Source: Wagnerdoeblera intermedia
GTDB taxonomy: Bacteria > Pseudomonadota > Alphaproteobacteria > Rhodobacterales > Rhodobacteraceae
Reading direction: 5' to 3' (one strand)
NCBI RefSeq assembly: GCF_042647465.1
Contig: NZ_JBHRVN010000004.1
Length of the DNA stretch: 64,000 nt
Part shown: piece by piece, positions 60,261-64,000 of the stretch
Position numbering within the stretch: the first letter of the stretch is position 1
How the letters are laid out: each line of letters opens with the position of its first letter
Made by a program: the position numbers and the translations under genes
The notes under the pieces: generated by a model
What the model was told of the DNA's origin: nothing
The model's input: the letters and a program-made list of their open reading frames with translations, nothing else
Database searches by the model: none

Positions 60261-60490
60261 TCGTCGCCTTCATACAGGCTGATGGGCTGACCGGGCATGA
60301 TGGTCGAAATCGCATGCTTATAGACAAGCTGCGACTGGCCATCGCGGCGCAGCAGCACACAGAAGTTGTCAAACCAGGTGATGACGCCCTGCAGCTTCAC
60401 ACCATTGATCAGGAAAATCGTAACCGGAATTTTGGCTTTGCGGACGTGGTTCAGGAATGCGTCCTGCAGGTTCTGCTTATCGCCAGCCAT
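60257..60490 (-). CDS. hfq: RNA chaperone Hfq
   Basis: 77 residues. Sm-like hexamer that pairs small RNAs with mRNAs. Sm1 region FLINGVKLQGVITWFDNFCVLL and Sm2 YKHAISTIMP are intact; the C-terminal tail is short, as in alphaproteobacteria. The N-terminal QNLQDAFLNHVRK is canonical. It overlaps hflX by 4 bases. The 114-base gap to trkH should carry its own promoter. Confidence 0.97.
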   Translation of the reverse strand: MAGDKQNLQDAFLNHVRKAKIPVTIFLINGVKLQGVITWFDNFCVLLRRDGQSQLVYKHAISTIMPGQPISLYEGDD

Positions 60491-60604
60491 TTTGCTGCTG
60501 CCCTTTTTTTCGCGTTCTTCTTGGCGTTGCCGCGGGTTTCCTCCCGGCTGACAGCCAATATGGTATGCAACGGGCGGACTTTCCAGCCCAAAATCAAAGA
60601 AGTC

Positions 60605-62143
60605 TCAGCGCCGCCAGGCCTGGGGCATGGCAAACGCAATCAATGCAAGGGTTTCAAGGCGGCCAAGGATCATGCCCGCTGCAAGCACAACACGCGGACC
60701 GCTTTCAAGATCCTGCCAGCGGATCTCTGAAATCCGGCTGATATCGGCCATTGGTCCGGTCCCGCTGAGCGCAGAGGCGGACAACAGGATCGCCGCCTCA
60801 AAGTCGAGGCCCATGGCGGCGAGAATGAGGTTCATGGCCCCCAGTGTCAGGGCAAAAAGGATGAAAAAGACAAAGGCGATAAAGGCGCCTTCCGTGCGGA
60901 TATGGCGGGCAAAGGCCCCGCCGCCCGCCACCGAAGAGGGTTCTGAGAGGCGTTCAAGCTCGCGCCGGCCGAGGCTCCAGAGCGCATAGATCCGAAGAAG
61001 CTTCACGCCCCCGGTGGTCGTGGCCACGCCCCCCCCGATCATGGCCAGCCCGAGAAGGAACAGGCCCGGCTCCTCCATCCCCGACCAGATCCGCGTCAAC
61101 GGCCAGGCGGCGCTGTCAAAGCCCGTGGTGGTCATGAAAGACAGTGTGGTGAAGACCGCCCCCCAAAGGGCGCTCAGGCTGCGCATCAGATTGAGGGTGT
61201 CATGCTCGGTCAGTTCGCTCAGCCCGTGACGAAACGCCAGAGCGGCCGGAACGGCGATCAGGATCACCAGGGCGGTGCGCAGCTCCGGATCACGGCGCAG
61301 CGGAAAATCGACCCGCGCCTGGGGCGCACCCGGCAAAAACCGCCGGGACAGCGCCAGCGTCAGCCCGGCAAAGATCACCACCTCCCCTGCAAAGCCTGAA
61401 GGGGCCGACGAAAAGCGGTCCAGCGGCGTGATGCCGGAGGTGGAGATCGTCCCCATGGCATGCATCAGCGCCGTCAGTTCCGTGTCGCCCGCGATCAGAA
61501 GCGCCGCCCAGAGGCAGGCGGTGATTCCGAGCCAGGCGGGCAGCAGCGCCAGAGCATGTTCAAAAAGCCGGTCCGCGGGCTCGGCTTCGGTGCCCTCATA
61601 ATTGCGGCTCAGACCCGCGGGGCGGCCAAAGGCGCGGGGGGCATAAAGCTCAAAGCCGCCGATGTTCAGCGGTGCCAGGATGGCTGAAGCCGAGACCAGC
61701 ACGAAAAAGCCGCCCGCCCAGCCCACAAGGCCGCGCCACAGATGCACGGGTCCCGGCAGCTCATGGGCCGGAATGATGGTGGCCCCGGTGGTGGTGAAGC
61801 CCGAGATCATCTCAAACCAGGCCTGCCCGAAAGTCAGATCCGGCACCGCCTGAACCATGGGCAGCGCCAGCAACGGGGGCAGGGCAAGGCAGGCCCCGGC
61901 GAGGCTGCGCAGATGGCTGCGCGCCGGGCTGCGGGGGCGAAATCCCCAGGTGGCGATGCCCAGAAAGAGCCCCAGGATCAGCAGGGCCGTGGCCGAATAG
62001 AAAAAGGCCCGCGCCACCGCAGGAAGTCCGGTGACCGAGGCATGAACCGCCGGCACCAGCATCAGGCTCGCTGAGACCAGCAGCATCACCACCGGCAGCG
62101 GCAGGGGATAGCGGCGCAACGGGGTCAGGGCGCGGGCGGGCAT
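60605..62143 (-). CDS. trkH: Potassium uptake protein TrkH
   Basis: 512 residues, 10-12 membrane helices. Pore-forming subunit of the Trk K+ uptake system, with four selectivity-filter loops such as ISGFTTTGATII and MTTTGFDS, and HAMGTISTSGITPLD. It starts 3 bases after trkA ends, so the two are one operon. Confidence 0.92.
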   Translation of the reverse strand: MPARALTPLRRYPLPLPVVMLLVSASLMLVPAVHASVTGLPAVARAFFYSATALLILGLFLGIATWGFRPRSPARSHLRSLAGACLALPPLLALPMVQAVPDLTFGQAWFEMISGFTTTGATIIPAHELPGPVHLWRGLVGWAGGFFVLVSASAILAPLNIGGFELYAPRAFGRPAGLSRNYEGTEAEPADRLFEHALALLPAWLGITACLWAALLIAGDTELTALMHAMGTISTSGITPLDRFSSAPSGFAGEVVIFAGLTLALSRRFLPGAPQARVDFPLRRDPELRTALVILIAVPAALAFRHGLSELTEHDTLNLMRSLSALWGAVFTTLSFMTTTGFDSAAWPLTRIWSGMEEPGLFLLGLAMIGGGVATTTGGVKLLRIYALWSLGRRELERLSEPSSVAGGGAFARHIRTEGAFIAFVFFILFALTLGAMNLILAAMGLDFEAAILLSASALSGTGPMADISRISEIRWQDLESGPRVVLAAGMILGRLETLALIAFAMPQAWRR

Positions 62144-62146
62144 GGC

Positions 62147-63523
62147 TCAGAAGTAATCGACCGAGACCTGAAGCAGACGCTCCACCTCGGGGATGTCAGA
62201 GGCCATGACGAAGAGGGTGATCATATCCCCCTCTGACACCCGCAGATCGGGGTGGGGGCGCAGCACCTCGCCGCCTTTGCGGATCATGCCGATCATCACG
62301 CCTTCGGGCAGGGGCATATCCCCGATCAGCTTTCCGGCAAGAAGTGAGGTCGAGAGGACCTGCGCCTCAATCACCTCAGCCGCCCCGTCCTCGATCGAAT
62401 AGATCGCGCGGACCCGGCCGTGGCGGATGTGTTTGAGGATCGAGGACACCGTAGTCGAGCGCGGGTTGATCCAGGCATCGACATCAAGCGCCTCCGTCAG
62501 CGGCACCATGGTCGGATCGTTGATCAGCGCGATGGACATGCGGCAGCCCATCTGCCGCGCCCGGACCGAGACGAGCAGGTTGGTGCGGTCGTCTTCGGTC
62601 AGCACCAGCACCGCATCGGCGCGGTCGATATCGGCTTCTTCCAGCAGATCCCGGTCCAGCCCGTCCCCATTGAGCACGATGGAGCGGTTCAACTCATCGG
62701 CGACGACCTCGGCCCGCGCGCGGTTGCGCTCAATCAGGCGGACGCGGATGCGGTCGGGGCGGGCCTCCAGGGCCTTAGCGACGCTGAGGCCCACATTGCC
62801 CGCGCCGACAATCACCACCCTTTTGCGCGGCCCCGGCGATTTGCCGAAAATCTCCAGCGTCCGCGAGACGTCATCAGCATGGGAAAAGACATAGATGCGG
62901 TCGCCTGCAAGCAGCTGGTCCCCCGCCTCGGGCGCGAAGAGGCGCTGCTCGCGGCGGATGCCCACGACCACGGCGCGCAGACTGGGAAAGAGATCCGACA
63001 GATGCCGCAGCGGCGTGTTCAGAACCGGGCAGTCCTCTTCCAGCGCCAGCCCCAGCAGGCGGGCGCGGTTGTCGAGGAAGGCTTCCGTATCAAAAGCTGT
63101 CGGGGCCTCAATGCGCTGCAGCGCGGCCTCTGCCACCTCAACCTCCGGCGAGATGATGACATCGATCGGCAGATGGTCTGAGCGGTAGAGGTTGGAGTTC
63201 AGCGCATCGAGATAGGCGGCGGTGCGAAGCCTTGCGATTTTGCGCGGCACCCGGAACATCGAATGGGCCATTTGGCAGACGACCATATTCACTTCATCCG
63301 AATGGGTCGCGGCGATGATCATATCCACGTCCTGCGCCCCGGCCCGGGCCAGCACATCGGGATGGGAGGCAAAGCCCGTAAAGCCCTGGACGTCCAGCAC
63401 CTCCGCTGCGCGGCGGATCAGTTCGGGATTGGTGTCGATCAGGGTGACGTCATTGCCCTCACCCGAGAGATGGCGCGCGATCTGCCAGCCGACCTGGCCC
63501 GCGCCGCAGATGATCACTTTCAC
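62147..63523 (-). CDS. trkA: Trk potassium system regulatory subunit TrkA
   Basis: 458 residues with two RCK (NAD-binding) modules: MKVIICGAGQVGWQIARHL at the N-terminus and VVIVGAGNVGLSVAKALEA near residue 235. It gates TrkH in the cytosol. The start is GTG at 63523, inside the stop of the upstream cytochrome gene (GTGA), so translation is coupled. There is no strong ribosome-binding site. Confidence 0.94.
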   Translation of the reverse strand: MKVIICGAGQVGWQIARHLSGEGNDVTLIDTNPELIRRAAEVLDVQGFTGFASHPDVLARAGAQDVDMIIAATHSDEVNMVVCQMAHSMFRVPRKIARLRTAAYLDALNSNLYRSDHLPIDVIISPEVEVAEAALQRIEAPTAFDTEAFLDNRARLLGLALEEDCPVLNTPLRHLSDLFPSLRAVVVGIRREQRLFAPEAGDQLLAGDRIYVFSHADDVSRTLEIFGKSPGPRKRVVIVGAGNVGLSVAKALEARPDRIRVRLIERNRARAEVVADELNRSIVLNGDGLDRDLLEEADIDRADAVLVLTEDDRTNLLVSVRARQMGCRMSIALINDPTMVPLTEALDVDAWINPRSTTVSSILKHIRHGRVRAIYSIEDGAAEVIEAQVLSTSLLAGKLIGDMPLPEGVMIGMIRKGGEVLRPHPDLRVSEGDMITLFVMASDIPEVERLLQVSVDYF

Positions 63524-64000
63524 GGGGTCGCAACTTTCGGGCCGGGGACTTTTTGCAGGTAATCGGCCACGGCCTTACGATCCGCCTCCGGCAATTTCGC
63601 GTAATTGTCGACGACCAGCGCCATATGACCTCCTACGCTGTCGTAATCGGGAGTCATGCCGCTGGACAGGAAGCCTGCGACCTCCGCCGCGCTCCACCCA
63701 AGGCCGGGGCCGGTGATGTCGGGGACGCGCCCTTTGCCGGAGATATCCGGCCCGCCCTGGAGATAACGGCTCATATCCGGCGCGCCGGTCAGCCCGTTGC
63801 GCGGCGTGTGGCACTCGCTGCAATGGCCCAGCACTTCGACCAGATATCTTCCGCGCAGTTCTGAGACGTTGAAATCCTGAGCGGCCAGCACCGGCGCACC
63901 CTCGCGGGCGAAGGCGAATTTCCAAAGGCCAATGGCGCGGCGGAAATGCAGCGGCAAAAACAACTCATGTTTCTGCGATGGCCTGTCCGAGACGGGCAGG
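63520..64000 (-). CDS. c-type cytochrome, C-terminal part (runs off window)
   Basis: The frame is open from 63522 to the window edge, so the gene begins beyond 64000. About 159 residues are visible. A haem-binding CSECH lies in VLGHCSECHTPRNG, followed by a probable methionine ligand in FLSSGMTPDYD. The upstream sequence SQKHELFLPLHFRRAIGLWKF matches the linker between the two haem domains of diheme cytochromes of the alcohol-dehydrogenase type, so the full protein probably has two haems. The stop overlaps the trkA start by 4 bases. Partner enzyme not visible. Confidence 0.78.
   Translation of the reverse strand, partial: LPVSDRPSQKHELFLPLHFRRAIGLWKFAFAREGAPVLAAQDFNVSELRGRYLVEVLGHCSECHTPRNGLTGAPDMSRYLQGGPDISGKGRVPDITGPGLGWSAAEVAGFLSSGMTPDYDSVGGHMALVVDNYAKLPEADRKAVADYLQKVPGPKVATP

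Overview
The window is GC-rich chromosomal DNA from an alphaproteobacterium, most likely of the family Rhodobacteraceae. Several signs agree: an alphaproteobacterial tRNA-His that lacks G-1 (2560-2636) together with a divergent HisRS (hisS), the mdh/sucCD/sucAB/lpd order, a short HisG with a HisZ partner, the fliL-fliM-DUF6468-motE flagellar block, stand-alone ccmE, and hfq-hflX. I found no integrase, transposase, prophage, CRISPR array or toxin-antitoxin pair. Most of the sequence is core chromosome; the points of interest are regulatory, structural or small-scale.

Layout. 1-4.4 kb: 3' part of parE, tRNA-Thr, a 57-aa zinc-ribbon membrane protein, tRNA-His, then tRNA-Leu and tig (trigger factor) on the minus strand. 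4.4-9.7 kb: a glycosyltransferase-like gene, class I fructose-bisphosphate aldolase, a cytochrome b561-YceI fusion, and an orphan CHASE/HWE-type sensor kinase. 9.7-12.4 kb: a 640-bp non-coding stretch with a likely structured RNA and two GGAAC-N17-xGTT promoter-like boxes, then a three-gene membrane-stress operon (YqjD-like/holin-like/coiled coil). 12.4-19.4 kb: two divergent flagellar operons, fliF-fliH-fliN-fliP-fliG (minus) and fliL-fliM-DUF6468-motE (plus). 19.6-24.2 kb: dctA divergent from dctB-dctD (C4-dicarboxylate uptake). 24.3-29.2 kb: hisS-hisZ-hisG, argC, ccmE.

29.4-32.4 kb: a UbiH/COQ6-type hydroxylase, rpe, a universal stress protein, dtd. 32.5-42.3 kb: a TCA-cycle region on the minus strand, transcribed in the order mdh, sucC, sucD, sucA, sucB, a MAPEG protein, lpd, with a striking twin palindrome upstream of sucC. 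42.5-51.9 kb: a purine cluster on the minus strand, xdhA-xdhB-xdhC followed by a BMP-type nucleoside ABC transporter (ATPase, two permeases, binding protein). 52-58.1 kb: an SRPBCC protein, dnaE, a DAO-type FAD oxidoreductase, a GH25 lysozyme lipoprotein. 58.2-64 kb: a frameshifted methionine aminopeptidase gene, hflX and hfq, trkH and trkA, and the C-terminal part of a c-type cytochrome running off the window.

How the genes work together: dctA/dctBD imports succinate, fumarate and malate for the TCA operon; aldolase and rpe belong to sugar-phosphate metabolism; the xdh/ABC block imports and oxidises purines. The best leads for follow-up are the DctD that has lost its sigma-54 contact loop, the twin TGTGATCACA operator before sucCD, the non-coding block at 9.7-10.3 kb, and the map frameshift.
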